This document shows positions 30,671 through 38,321 of a stretch of DNA of 59,893 nucleotides, in pieces. Position 1 is the first letter of the stretch, and each line of letters starts with the position of its first letter. Below the pieces are notes generated by a model that was not told the DNA's origin, made no database searches, and saw nothing but the letters and a program-made list of their open reading frames with translations. The position numbers were made by a program, and so were the translations under genes. Origin of the DNA: Nevskiales bacterium (GTDB taxonomy: Bacteria > Pseudomonadota > Gammaproteobacteria > Steroidobacterales > GCA-2729495); NCBI GenBank assembly GCA_011526045.1, contig WYBE01000076.1, positions 1 through 59,893 on the forward strand. The letters are read 5' to 3'.

Positions 30671-30925
30671 GGGCGAGGTCTCCACGAGCCAGTGAAATGC
30701 CGGAAAAGGGCCAGCGCATCCCGTGGCGCCACAACATAGCACTATTCCGCCGCATTGCCAGTCGCGCGCAGCACGCCGGTTCGGGCAACCGCACCATGGT
30801 CCGATCGCTGCATGTGATCGCGGCTCGTCGCGGCTGCCTGCCCCTGCTCAGCACCGCCCGCTGGCAACGACCGTGACGATCCGTATCATTCGCCTCCCGG
30901 CACCACAGCCCCGGAGTAACGCCTC
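30671..30925. promoter_or_regulatory. Divergent control region between ubiD-like and SDR genes
   Basis: This 255-bp gap separates the leftward ubiD operon from the rightward SDR gene, so it must hold both promoters. GGAG lies just before the SDR start. I see no strong palindrome or clear promoter boxes. Confidence 0.4.
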
Positions 30926-31720
30926 ATGCCTGACCGGAAAGTAGCGATCGTCACTGGCTCGGCCACCGGCGTCGGTGCCGCAGCCGCCCTCCTGCTCGCA
31001 GACAAGAACTGCAATGTGGTCATCAACTACACGCGCAGCAAGGCAGAGGCGGAGGAAACGGCCGCAGCCTGCCGGCAGAAAGGCGTGGAGACGATCGTCT
31101 TCCAGGCCGACGTCGCCGACGACGATGCCTGCCGGGCCATGGTGCAGGCCGCCGCGGACCAGTGGGGCCGGATCGATTACCTGATCAACAATGCCGCGCG
31201 CACCAAGTTCAATCCCTTCCCGAAGCTCGAGGGCGTGAACAAGCAGGACTTCCTCGACATCTACGCAGTCAACGTGGTCGGCGCCTACCAGATGGTACGG
31301 GCGGTGACTCCTTATATGAAGAAGCAGGGCAAAGGCGCGATCGTCAACGACTCATCCATCGGCGGCGTGACCGGCATCGCCTCCTCCATCCCCTACGCCG
31401 CCTCGAAAGCCGCGCTGAACCTGATGACGAAGTCGCTCGCCCACGTGCTGGCGCCAGAGATCCGCATCAATGCAGTGGTGCCCGGCATGATCCAGACGCG
31501 CTGGTTGAAGGGCGGGCTCGGCGAGGCGCAGTACGAAGCCCTGCTGCAGGCCCAGAGCCAGCAGCTGCCGCTGAAGAAGGTAGCGACCGCCGAGGACATT
31601 GCCAAAGTCCTGGTGTGGTTCCTCACGGACGCCGACCTCATCACCGGCGAGACGCTGATCGTCGACAGCGGCATCCACCTCGGGCAGCTGCCGCCCTATT
31701 CGAGCGGGGACTCGTACTGA
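30926..31720 (+). CDS. Short-chain dehydrogenase/reductase
   Basis: This 264-residue classical SDR has TGSATGVGAAAALLL (cofactor loop), NNAARTKF where NNAG is usual, catalytic SSIGG and YAASK, and PGMIQTRW after the active site. It is divergent from the ubiD operon, so it may oxidise or reduce an intermediate of that pathway. The ATG at 30926 has a GGAG about 9 bases upstream. NNAA in place of NNAG is a mild variant seen in some members. Confidence 0.88.
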   Translation: MPDRKVAIVTGSATGVGAAAALLLADKNCNVVINYTRSKAEAEETAAACRQKGVETIVFQADVADDDACRAMVQAAADQWGRIDYLINNAARTKFNPFPKLEGVNKQDFLDIYAVNVVGAYQMVRAVTPYMKKQGKGAIVNDSSIGGVTGIASSIPYAASKAALNLMTKSLAHVLAPEIRINAVVPGMIQTRWLKGGLGEAQYEALLQAQSQQLPLKKVATAEDIAKVLVWFLTDADLITGETLIVDSGIHLGQLPPYSSGDSY

Positions 31721-31750
31721 CGGCGGCCGTCAGCGGCACGGGCAGACCAT

Positions 31751-32407
31751 CTACGGCCCGCGCTTGCGGTCGAGGACCATGCCCATGACGAGCGCACGCC
31801 CCTGGCGCTCGAGCGCCACCGCCGAGGCCGGATCAGCGAGCGCCGTGGCACAGCGGCTGTGCGCCACCTCCGCCACCACCTCGGCCGGTTCATTGACAGC
31901 GGCGTAGCGCTCGCCCTGCGCGCGCATGCAATCGAGATACTCCTGGCCATCGGTCGCGAGCGGCGCAGCCGCGGGCCTGGCGACCGTGGCGGCGGGCGCG
32001 AGCGGCGCGGCCGCAGGTATCGCCACGGACGCGGCGGGCGCCCCTGCCTTGCGTTCCAGGACCTGTTTTTCGACCAGCGTCCTGGCACGCGCCTCCAGGG
32101 CGGCGAGATCCTGTGTCACGACTGGCACCGTGCGCATGTACTTCGATTTCACGTACGTGGTATCGGCCTGTTCGAAGGCGCTGCGCGCCGCCGTGCAGGC
32201 ATCCCGGGCCACGTCGGCGATCACCGACGCTGCCTCCCCGCTCTGGTGATAGCGCTGCGCCGCCTCGACGATGCAATCGACGTAGGCATCCCCCGCTTCC
32301 GAGGCCGCGGCCTCGAGCGCCGCACGCTCGGTGCGGTTCGTGGTGAACTGCGCACAGCCCGACAGCACGAGGACTGCGGCCCCGACATACCAGGACGATC
32401 TCTGCAT
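31751..32407 (-). CDS. Lipoprotein with two tandem two-cysteine helical repeats
   Basis: This 218-residue protein has a lipobox (VLVLSGC) and so is probably lipid-anchored. It contains an internal duplication: AYVDCIVEAAQRYHQSGEAA, then VIADVARDAC, and EYLDCMRAQGERYAAVNEPA, then EVVAEVAHSRC. Each unit has Y-x-D-C, RY, E-x-A-x-V-x-A-x-VA and a closing Cys. The units are joined by an Ala/Pro-rich linker. The cysteines probably form disulfides within each repeat. I start at ATG 32407, where the signal peptide begins (MQRSSWY); 32434 is the longer option. The function is unknown. It is convergent with the SDR gene. Confidence 0.72.
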   Translation of the reverse strand: MQRSSWYVGAAVLVLSGCAQFTTNRTERAALEAAASEAGDAYVDCIVEAAQRYHQSGEAASVIADVARDACTAARSAFEQADTTYVKSKYMRTVPVVTQDLAALEARARTLVEKQVLERKAGAPAASVAIPAAAPLAPAATVARPAAAPLATDGQEYLDCMRAQGERYAAVNEPAEVVAEVAHSRCATALADPASAVALERQGRALVMGMVLDRKRGP

Positions 32408-32526
32408 AGCTTGCTCCGTGTTACCAGCCCGCAAAGGTGGTCATTGTAAACGCATGAACCGCGGAGCCGGATTTAAATCAGCCGTGGCAGCAACGGGAGG
32501 CGTTGCTCCCGAAGTACGCCCCGCTC

Positions 32527-33003
32527 CTACAGTTGCAGCTCGATGCGGAAGCCGAAGCCGCGCTCGTTATCGACGAGCCGGATGAAGTTCGGCGTGACGC
32601 GCCAGAAGTCCGTGTTCTTCAGCCGCTGCGCGATGGTTTGCTCGTCGGCGGACCGCGGCGATTCGAACAGCGCCTTCACGCTCGCGAACTTGCCGAGGTA
32701 GAGCGCCAGGGCCGTCGCGCGCTCCACGCCTTCGACGCGCGCCGCCTCGCCTGCCATCTGCAGGCCGCGCACGTCGTGCCAGTTGTCCGGGTCGGCGTTG
32801 ACCGCCAGCGCCACCCGCGGGTTTGCCAGCATGTCCTGCGCGTGCCGCGTGCGCCGGTCGGAAACGAAATAGAGGTTGAAGGCGTCGTCGCTCGCGTAAA
32901 ACACCGTGGCTGCCCACGCCACGCCCTCACGGCTGGTGGCCAACGTCAGGACATGGTGCGCCGTGAGCATCCGCGCGACGTCGGCGCGCCCAGCCTCGCT
33001 CAC
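32527..33003 (-). CDS. Pyridoxamine 5'-phosphate oxidase-like flavin-binding protein
   Basis: This 158-residue protein has a split-barrel PNPOx-like pattern: MLTAHHVLTLATSREGVAWA, then ATVFYASDDAFNLYFVSD, RRTRHAQDMLANPRVALAVN and the long C-terminal helix region. Such proteins bind FMN, F420 or heme. The GTG start overlaps the ubiX stop (GTGA), so it is coupled to prenyl-FMN synthesis and may act on a flavin or serve the UbiD pathway. The exact cofactor cannot be read from the sequence. Confidence 0.8.
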   Translation of the reverse strand: MSEAGRADVARMLTAHHVLTLATSREGVAWAATVFYASDDAFNLYFVSDRRTRHAQDMLANPRVALAVNADPDNWHDVRGLQMAGEAARVEGVERATALALYLGKFASVKALFESPRSADEQTIAQRLKNTDFWRVTPNFIRLVDNERGFGFRIELQL

Positions 33004-33590
33004 CGGACGTTCTTTCTGCGAGCGCCAGCCCCCGCGCCGCGCCAGCGCTTGACGATGCCGCTGTCGATGCCGAACAGATCGAGCAGCCGGCCGACCGTGT
33101 GATTGATGATGTCGTCGATGGTCTGCGGATGGTTGTAGAACGCCGGCATCGGCGGCGCGATGACCGCACCCATCCGCGAGACCTCATGCATCAGCCGGCA
33201 GTGCCCCTCGTGCAACGGCATCTCACGGGGCACCAGCACCAGTCGGCGGCGCTCCTTCAGCACCACGTCGGCGGCGCGGATCATCAAGGTGTCGGCATAG
33301 GAGTTGACGATGCCCGACAGGGTCTTCATCGAACAGGGCGCGATGACCATGCCGTCGGTGTGATAGGACCCGCTGGCGATGGTCGCAGCGAGATTCTGGT
33401 CGCTGTGCACCACGCTCGCGAGCTTCTCCACCTGCTTGACCTGCAACCCGGTCTCCAGCGAGATGGTGAGCTTGCCGCCGTTGCTGACAATCAGGTGGGT
33501 CTCGATATCGGGGCGCTCTTTCAGCACCTGCAGGAGCCGGATGCCGTAGATCGCCCCGCTCGCCCCGGAAATCCCGACGATCAGCCGCAT
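33000..33590 (-). CDS. ubiX: UbiX-type flavin prenyltransferase
   Basis: This 196-residue protein opens MRLIVGISGASGAIYGIRLL, the UbiX nucleotide-fold signature, and has MVIAPCSMKTLSGIVNSYAD and RRLVLVPREMPLHEGHCRLM, the conserved phosphate-binding and active-site stretches. UbiX makes prenylated FMN, the cofactor of UbiD. Having both in one neighbourhood supports a working decarboxylase system. The start at ATG 33590 fits the family; the frame extends to 33698 without support. It overlaps the PNPOx-like gene. Confidence 0.93.
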   Translation of the reverse strand: MRLIVGISGASGAIYGIRLLQVLKERPDIETHLIVSNGGKLTISLETGLQVKQVEKLASVVHSDQNLAATIASGSYHTDGMVIAPCSMKTLSGIVNSYADTLMIRAADVVLKERRRLVLVPREMPLHEGHCRLMHEVSRMGAVIAPPMPAFYNHPQTIDDIINHTVGRLLDLFGIDSGIVKRWRGAGAGARRKNVR

Positions 33591-33805
33591 GGTCGTGCGT
33601 GCCTGGGCGCTTCGGGAATCATTCGCCGGCCTCCGTGCTGAACATGCATCAAGGGCTGAGTCGCATGATACGCGGGGCGGCTGCCGGGACCAACGCAACC
33701 GGTGGGCGCACCCACCCTGTGGCGGCGAAAGGGGCCCACTCTACCCCCTGCCTCGCATACCGGAGCCGCGCCGGCTGACGGGACTACACGCCGCTGCCGA
33801 CCAGC

Positions 33806-33856
33806 CGCCGCGCCGAGCGCCTGCTTGTAGATCGGCAGGTGCTCGTACCGGGCCAT
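33806..33856 (-). pseudogene. Possible N-terminal stub of an Avd-like four-helix-bundle gene
   Basis: The frame starts MARYEHLPIYKQALGAA, which is very like the first residues of small four-helix-bundle (S23/Avd-type) proteins, and then loses similarity. Some family members assist diversity-generating retroelements, but no reverse transcriptase is visible here. It lies in the 337-bp gap 33591-33927, which otherwise holds only part of the repeat at 33901. Seventeen residues are little evidence. Confidence 0.35.
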
Positions 33857-33900
33857 CTCAGGCGGGCAACATCAGCGCGATGCGGGGTTGCTCAACAAGC

Positions 33901-33921
33901 CAATAAGCCAAACCCGGCACC
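33901..33921 (-). repeat. Left arm of inverted 21-bp repeat around HigBA
   Basis: This 21-bp sequence is the reverse complement of 34695-34715 at 20 of 21 positions (core GGTGCCGGGTTTGGCTT). The two arms bracket the higBA genes, starting 7 bp from the higA stop. Its nature (REP-like, cassette end or transposon end) is not known. Confidence 0.7.
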
Positions 33922-33927
33922 GTAGAC

Positions 33928-34278
33928 TTATTGCCCCAATGGAGTCACGGCCAGCCGCAGGCCCATGGCACCGAGCAGTGCCCTGATGCTGCGCAACTCG
34001 GGATTGCCCCGGGCTGACAGGGTCCGATACAGCGTCGTCGGGTTCAGGCCGGCCTTGAGGGCCAGCTCACTCACTCCACCGAAGGCGAACGACATGCGGC
34101 GCAGTGTCAGCAATATCTCTTCCTGGGTTCCGTCCGCCAGCACGGAATTGAGATGAAAAGCCGCAAACTCCGGATCGCGGCGGAAGCTGTCGATGGTTGC
34201 GGCTTCATGATCCTTCGATCGTGGGGCGCGTTGTCTGCGGCTTCGGGTTACCCGTCGCTTCTGTTGTAGTCTGCCCAT
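33928..34278 (-). CDS. higA: HigA-type antitoxin (XRE-like HTH)
   Basis: This 116-residue protein has a basic N-terminus, then DPEFAAFHLNSVLADGTQEE and the helix-turn-helix GVSELALKAGLNPTTLYRTL, ending LLGAMGLRLAVTPLG. This is the addiction-module antidote pattern. It is encoded after the toxin, the order used by higBA modules, and overlaps the toxin end by 31 bp. The ATG at 34278 is the natural start; the frame back to 34623 is not coding. It probably represses the promoter at 34573-34602. Confidence 0.85.
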   Translation of the reverse strand: MGRLQQKRRVTRSRRQRAPRSKDHEAATIDSFRRDPEFAAFHLNSVLADGTQEEILLTLRRMSFAFGGVSELALKAGLNPTTLYRTLSARGNPELRSIRALLGAMGLRLAVTPLGQ

Positions 34279-34568
34279 CGTCGGATTGCCTCTGCGATAT
34301 CCCTGTTCTGCGTACGCTTCTGACCAGCGCCGAGCAGTAGTACGACATCCCTGCCAGGCATTCCGTAGTAGACCCGATAGCCGGGTCCAAGGTCGATACA
34401 CAGTTCCCACACGCCGCCACGGCAGTAGTGATGGTTGCCAGAATTCCCCGCCAGCAACCTGTTCAGCCGACGCAGCACCCCGTCGCGCGCCTTGAGGTCG
34501 GAGAGCCCGTCCAGCCACTCCTGGAACGGGTCGGAACCCCTGCGAGTGAGGTAATGGCGGATCTGCAC
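34248..34568 (-). CDS. higB: HigB/RelE-superfamily addiction-module toxin
   Basis: This 106-residue protein shows the Gp49/HigB pattern: DPFQEWLDGLSDLKARDGVL, then RLNRLLAGNSGNHHYCRGGV, WELCIDLGPGYRVYYGM and VLLLGAGQKRTQNRDIAEAI. Such toxins cut mRNA on the ribosome. The gene comes before its antitoxin and overlaps it by 31 bp. The promoter boxes upstream put the transcript start almost on the ATG, so it may be leaderless. Confidence 0.88.
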   Translation of the reverse strand: MQIRHYLTRRGSDPFQEWLDGLSDLKARDGVLRRLNRLLAGNSGNHHYCRGGVWELCIDLGPGYRVYYGMPGRDVVLLLGAGQKRTQNRDIAEAIRRWADYNRSDG

Positions 34569-34572
34569 GGGA

Positions 34573-34602
34573 AGTATTCGCTTTTGGGCGAATGGCTGTC
34601 AA
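34573..34602 (-). promoter_or_regulatory. Strong sigma70 promoter with palindromic operator for higBA
   Basis: On the - strand TTGACA (34597-34602) and AATACT (34573-34578) are 18 nt apart. Between them ATTCGC (34576-34581) and GCGAAT (34588-34593) form a 6-bp inverted repeat, a likely HigA operator. The predicted start of transcription falls at or within a few bases of the higB ATG (34568). Confidence 0.6.
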
Positions 34603-34694
34603 GGACGGATTGACGTAGTCCACCCGAACTCTACCGACCAGCGTCGATGAGCACGCGCGCCATAGGCGTTGCGAATGTGCCGAAATGGGTGTCA

Positions 34695-34715
34695 GGTGCC
34701 GGGTTTGGCTTTTTG
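34695..34715 (+). repeat. Right arm of inverted 21-bp repeat around HigBA
   Basis: This is the partner of 33901-33921 (20/21 identical when reversed). A further 9-bp inverted match, GTGCCGGGT at 34696-34704 and ACCCGGCAC at 34749-34757, could fold the right arm by itself. The surrounding gap 34569-34967 holds, besides this, the higBA promoter and the left end of the IS remnant; I see no gene in it. Confidence 0.7.
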
Positions 34716-34906
34716 CTGTCCGGTGCCGGTACTTCGGTTTCGAAAGTCACCCGGCACAGGCCGCCGTGGGCCGTTACCGGGCTGATGTCTGATGCGGATG
34801 TCCGTCCGGTGGCCGGGCCACCCAACACTCCTGCAGACTCCGGCGGGAACCCGCCTAGACTCGAGTCCGGACTGGCGAGAACAACAATGTCCCGACGGGG
34901 ATGTTA

Positions 34907-35114
34907 GGGCCTGTTGACATTCATTGATAGTATTTGCTTCCAACCGGTTGAGGAGGTTGGAGCCGGCATGCGGACATTACTGCGTCACGAGCAATGGACG
35001 CGGATCGAGCGGTTCTTCTGCCGCCTCCAGCCGTTTCGCCGTGTCGCCACCCGCTACGACAAGCTGGTCGAACGCTACGCCTCCTTCGTCGCGCTCGGCC
35101 TGCTCCTCATCCTG
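34907..35114 (+). mobile_element. IS5-family transposase remnant (left end plus fused N/C transposase ends)
   Basis: From GGGCCTGTTGACATTCATTG (34907) the sequence looks like an IS5/IS427-group terminal repeat preceded by TTA. The frame from 34968 then reads MRTLLRHEQWTRIE, like an IS5 transposase N-terminus (x-LTDEQWERIE), joined directly to RIERFFCRLQPFRRVATRYD, like its C-terminus (NRIERxFxRLKxFRRVATRYDKL). The middle (~200 residues, including the catalytic part) is missing, as if recombination occurred at the shared RIE codons. No right end is seen, because the frame runs on into an esterase. Confidence 0.65.
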
Positions 35115-37313
35115 GCGGGCAACGCGTCCGCCGCGCAGTACGGCCTGAAGCTGGTGCGGGTCTCCGCCGGCAGCGCCAACGGCACGGTGGCCGCCGCGTC
35201 ACTGGACGGCGTCGACTATGGGTACGACGACACCGCCGGGACGGTTACGCAGGTGTCGCCGTCAACCACGGTCGTGTTCAAGCTCGGCCCGGTCACGGTG
35301 CTGTATACACACGAGTTCCGTGGTGCGGTGTTCACGGTGGCCGACCAGGCGATCGCCGCCACGTCTTACGCCTGCAACGAGGGAACCTTCGGCGCGATGG
35401 TGGGTGCCAGCCTGTGTGCCAACACCACCTACGGCGATGACTTCACCAACGACACGACGCTGAACTACACCACCATCCCGGGCACGCGCAGCGTCGGCGG
35501 GGATGATGTCATCGTCGGTCCGCAACAGCAGCTGGCCGATTACGCGGCAGCCGTGACCGCCTTCGACGGCACGACACTCCGCATGGAGTCACCCGCATGG
35601 ACGGCGAACCCGGGCGGCGCAGGCATCCAGCTCGAGTTCGAGGTTGCGGCCATCGCGCCACGGGTGGACGCCCCTGAAATCCGCGGGCTGGACCAGTCGG
35701 CAGCCGAGGCTGCCGTCATGGGCGCCGGCCTTGCGGTGGGTACGGTGACCAAGGCCAATCATCCGAGCGTGCCGGCTGGCGCCGTGGTCAGCCAGAACCC
35801 CTCCGCCTGCCTGGCCTGTGTTCCGGCCGGCAGCGCGGTCCATTTCGTCGTCTCGCTGGGGCCGGTTACCGGCAATGCCGTGCCGGACCTGATCGGGAAC
35901 CTGCGCCAGGATCTCACCGCGGTCAACCTCCCACGACAGCTGACGCGGTACCTGGACGGCAGGCTGCGACTGGCCCGGCAGTCCATCGAACGCGGCCGCT
36001 ATTTGCCGGCGCTGGTCTATCTCCGCTGGTTTGCCTGGGAGGTGGGATCGTTGTCGGGCCGAAGGATTCCGCCGGCAGACGCCACCCGCCTGATCGCGCA
36101 GGCGGACGACATCGGCGATCGCCTGCGCAAAGGCCTCGGGAGACCGCCAACCTCCGGCCTGCAGGAGTTCGTCTCGCAGGGCGTCAAACGGAGCTACCAC
36201 ATCGACATTCCCGCCGACTACTCGGTGACGGCCGAGCCGAAGCCGTTGCTCTTCATGTTCCATGGCACGGGCGGCAGCTACCGGCACTTCATGCCCGGTG
36301 GCGTCTACCCCACCGAGGGCGGCGACCTGCGCCAGAAGGTCGGCAACGACGCGATCATGGTCATACCCAACGCGCTGCCGGGCGAAGATGGCGTCAACCA
36401 GTGGAACTACAGCTACGACTTTGTCTTCTTCCAGGATCTCCTCGAGGAATTGCAGTCCAGGCTGGTGTTCGACCAGCGACGGATCTTCGCCACCGGCCAC
36501 AGCTCGGGTGCCGGCTTCGTCCACGAACTCGGGTGCCGGCATGGAGATGTCCTGCGTGCCATCGCCCCGGCCTCCGGCTCGTTGACCTCGACCTCGTGCA
36601 CGGGTGCTGTTGCCGTGATGCAGATCCAGAGCCGGAATGACACCGTCGTGTTTCCGAACATTGTGCAGGCAACGCGGGATTTCTGGGTCCTGTACAACGG
36701 CTTCGACCTCGACACCTACCGGCCCGGCACCACGGACCCCTGCATCGACTACTCCGACGGGACTTCCCCCTATCCGGTGCAATGGTGCCTCACCGACGAC
36801 ACGGGCCACGGCGGACACCAGTGGTGGAGCAAGGCCGATTCCATCTGGGACTTCTTCGCCACGCTGCCGATTGCGGCACCGACGGCCGACCCGCCCCCCG
36901 GCGGCGGCAATGACCGGGTCGATGCGGAATCCGACACCACGCTGACCTTCACGGTGGCGTACCCGGGCACGATCGGCCCCGTATGGCGGCTCGCTGCCGT
37001 GCTCTATCCGGCCGGCACACAACCACCGGTGTTCACCAGCCCGATGTGGTTCCTGAATATCGACATCGATCCGGGGGCGGCGACGCCTGGCACACAACAA
37101 ACCTATACCGTTCCGGCGAAGATCTTCAGTTCGTCGGACGCAACACCGCTGCCGGGGACCTACGCCGTGTCGATCGCCGCATACGTTACCGGCGGCGGCT
37201 TCCCGACGCCCGTCGCCGGCGTGGACCACATGGCTTTCAGGGATGTCCGGATCGTCGACCGCACGACGCCGATCGTCATCGAGGACATGTTCGACCTGGA
37301 GCCGGTGCCGTAA
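34968..37313 (+). CDS. Secreted PHB-depolymerase/LpqC-like esterase with PASTA domain and transposase-derived N-terminus
   Basis: This 781-residue protein starts with ~49 residues of IS5-type transposase ends. Their hydrophobic tail (YASFVALGLLLILAGNASAA) would work as a signal peptide. Next come a beta-rich domain (to ~225), a PASTA-like unit (~228-300, PEIRGLDQSAAEAAVMGAGL, then VVSQNP), a helical linker, and an alpha/beta-hydrolase of the CE1/LpqC type (~405-640). The hydrolase has FMFHGTGGS (oxyanion loop), nucleophile GHSSGAG (~512) and a histidine in DTGHGGHQWW. The C-terminal domain is beta-rich. It probably cleaves esters outside the cell. The start ATG 34968 has AGGAGG 11 nt upstream; a TTG at 34914 is less likely. 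Confidence 0.82.
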   Translation: MRTLLRHEQWTRIERFFCRLQPFRRVATRYDKLVERYASFVALGLLLILAGNASAAQYGLKLVRVSAGSANGTVAAASLDGVDYGYDDTAGTVTQVSPSTTVVFKLGPVTVLYTHEFRGAVFTVADQAIAATSYACNEGTFGAMVGASLCANTTYGDDFTNDTTLNYTTIPGTRSVGGDDVIVGPQQQLADYAAAVTAFDGTTLRMESPAWTANPGGAGIQLEFEVAAIAPRVDAPEIRGLDQSAAEAAVMGAGLAVGTVTKANHPSVPAGAVVSQNPSACLACVPAGSAVHFVVSLGPVTGNAVPDLIGNLRQDLTAVNLPRQLTRYLDGRLRLARQSIERGRYLPALVYLRWFAWEVGSLSGRRIPPADATRLIAQADDIGDRLRKGLGRPPTSGLQEFVSQGVKRSYHIDIPADYSVTAEPKPLLFMFHGTGGSYRHFMPGGVYPTEGGDLRQKVGNDAIMVIPNALPGEDGVNQWNYSYDFVFFQDLLEELQSRLVFDQRRIFATGHSSGAGFVHELGCRHGDVLRAIAPASGSLTSTSCTGAVAVMQIQSRNDTVVFPNIVQATRDFWVLYNGFDLDTYRPGTTDPCIDYSDGTSPYPVQWCLTDDTGHGGHQWWSKADSIWDFFATLPIAAPTADPPPGGGNDRVDAESDTTLTFTVAYPGTIGPVWRLAAVLYPAGTQPPVFTSPMWFLNIDIDPGAATPGTQQTYTVPAKIFSSSDATPLPGTYAVSIAAYVTGGGFPTPVAGVDHMAFRDVRIVDRTTPIVIEDMFDLEPVP

Positions 37314-37360
37314 TGTCGCACTGACTTGCTGGCCTTTTTCGGACTATTTCATCGTTGGAG

Positions 37361-37383
37361 AATGGCCCAGAGCCATTTTTTTT
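37361..37383 (+). terminator. Intrinsic terminator after the esterase
   Basis: AATGGC and GCCATT form a 6-bp stem around CCAGA, followed by a run of eight T (37376-37383). It begins 47 bp after the esterase stop. Confidence 0.75.
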
Positions 37384-37540
37384 GGTTCTTCGCCGATCTG
37401 CGGGAATGCAGCGGCTCGCTGGTGGACGATGCGGTGGCGGTGGTCCGAATCCACGGCCCGCCAACCGGCGTGATGCGATCAGCCGCAACGCCCCCGCGGG
37501 ATGGTTTCGTTTTCCCGCCGCCCAACCTATGCTTCACCGC

Positions 37541-38005
37541 ATGCGATTCGCGGTGTTCCTGTTGCTGGCACTGCTCGGCCCCGCTGCCTGCACGTCTCTC
37601 CCGGAGCAGGATCCGCTGAAGATCGGTGTGGTCGGCATCGAGCCGCTGCCGACCGAGAGCATGGAGATGCGGCTCGCCGTCAAGATCCGGGTCCAGAACC
37701 CGAACGACACGCCAGTCGAATTCACAGGAGCGGCTCTCGACCTGGAGTTGAACGGCCGCGATCTCGCGAGCGGTGTCAGCAGCGAGGGCGGCACAGTACC
37801 CCGCTACGGCGAGACGGTCTTCACCGTCCCCGTGACGATTACCGCCTTCGACGTCGCCCGGCAACTCCTCGGTGCAACGAACCTGGCGAACCAGAAGGAA
37901 ATCCCCTATCGGGTGAAGGGCAAGCTCGAAGGCGGGATGTTCGGCACCCACCGCTTCAGTGACGAGGGCACTTTCAACCTTGCCGGAACCCCCGTCCGAC
38001 CTTAG
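37541..38005 (+). CDS. LEA14-like (WHy domain) lipoprotein
   Basis: This 154-residue protein has a lipoprotein signal (MRFAVFLLLALLGPAACTSL) with the cysteine after PAA, and then a WHy/LEA14 fold: VVGIEPLPTESMEMRLAVKI, RVQNPNDTPVEFTGAALDLE, LNGRDLASGVS and IPYRVKGKLEG. WHy lipoproteins are common small proteins linked to stress or envelope stability. ATG 37529 (MLHRM) is an alternative start; I see no ribosome binding site that decides. It stands alone downstream of the esterase terminator. Confidence 0.82.
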   Translation: MRFAVFLLLALLGPAACTSLPEQDPLKIGVVGIEPLPTESMEMRLAVKIRVQNPNDTPVEFTGAALDLELNGRDLASGVSSEGGTVPRYGETVFTVPVTITAFDVARQLLGATNLANQKEIPYRVKGKLEGGMFGTHRFSDEGTFNLAGTPVRP

Positions 38006-38209
38006 CGGGGCCAGGATCTTCTGCTGTTGTCGGTTCGATGTGTGGCCGCCGCCACGCCCGACAGACCAATGATGGCGCAGAAAAACTCAAATGTGCCGCC
38101 ACCGAAGAACCCGAACTTCACCGTCGTCGCCGATCCGAGGTGATCGCCGGCCACGTAGCAGGTGCTGTTCGTCCCGATGTCGCGCCCCGGGGTGAGGCAG
38201 CAGGGATTT
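38006..38209. other. Gap next to tRNA-Thr with a gene-like remnant frame
   Basis: There is no intact gene here. On the - strand an open frame without a start reads TNSTCYVAGDHLGSATTVKF, then GFFGGGTFEFFCAI, which looks protein-like (beta-rich, glycine-rich) but is not recognised. It runs directly out of the tRNA-Thr 3' end, so it could be debris from an insertion at the tRNA. Confidence 0.3.
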
Positions 38210-38285
38210 TGGTGCCGGCGGAGGGACTTGAACCCCCGACCTCTCGCTTACGAAGCGACTGCTCTACCAACTGAGCTACGCCGGC
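38210..38285 (-). tRNA. tRNA-Thr (CGT)
   Basis: The reverse strand folds as a 76-nt cloverleaf: acceptor GCCGGCG paired with CGCCGGC, D-arm GCTCAGTTGGTAGAGC, anticodon loop TTCGTAA (CGT, reading ACG), T-arm with GGTTCAAGTCC, and an encoded 3' CCA. It lies between the WHy lipoprotein and the Fur-family gene. Confidence 0.95.
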
Positions 38286-38321
38286 ATGCGGCGCGGGAGT
38301 ATAGCAGCTTGGCGGCGGCGG

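Noticed and set aside
28328..30739. 803-codon + strand frame opposite PanE-like and UbiD genes
   Set aside because: Arg/His/Gly-rich shadow of two clear genes; no start signal or domain.
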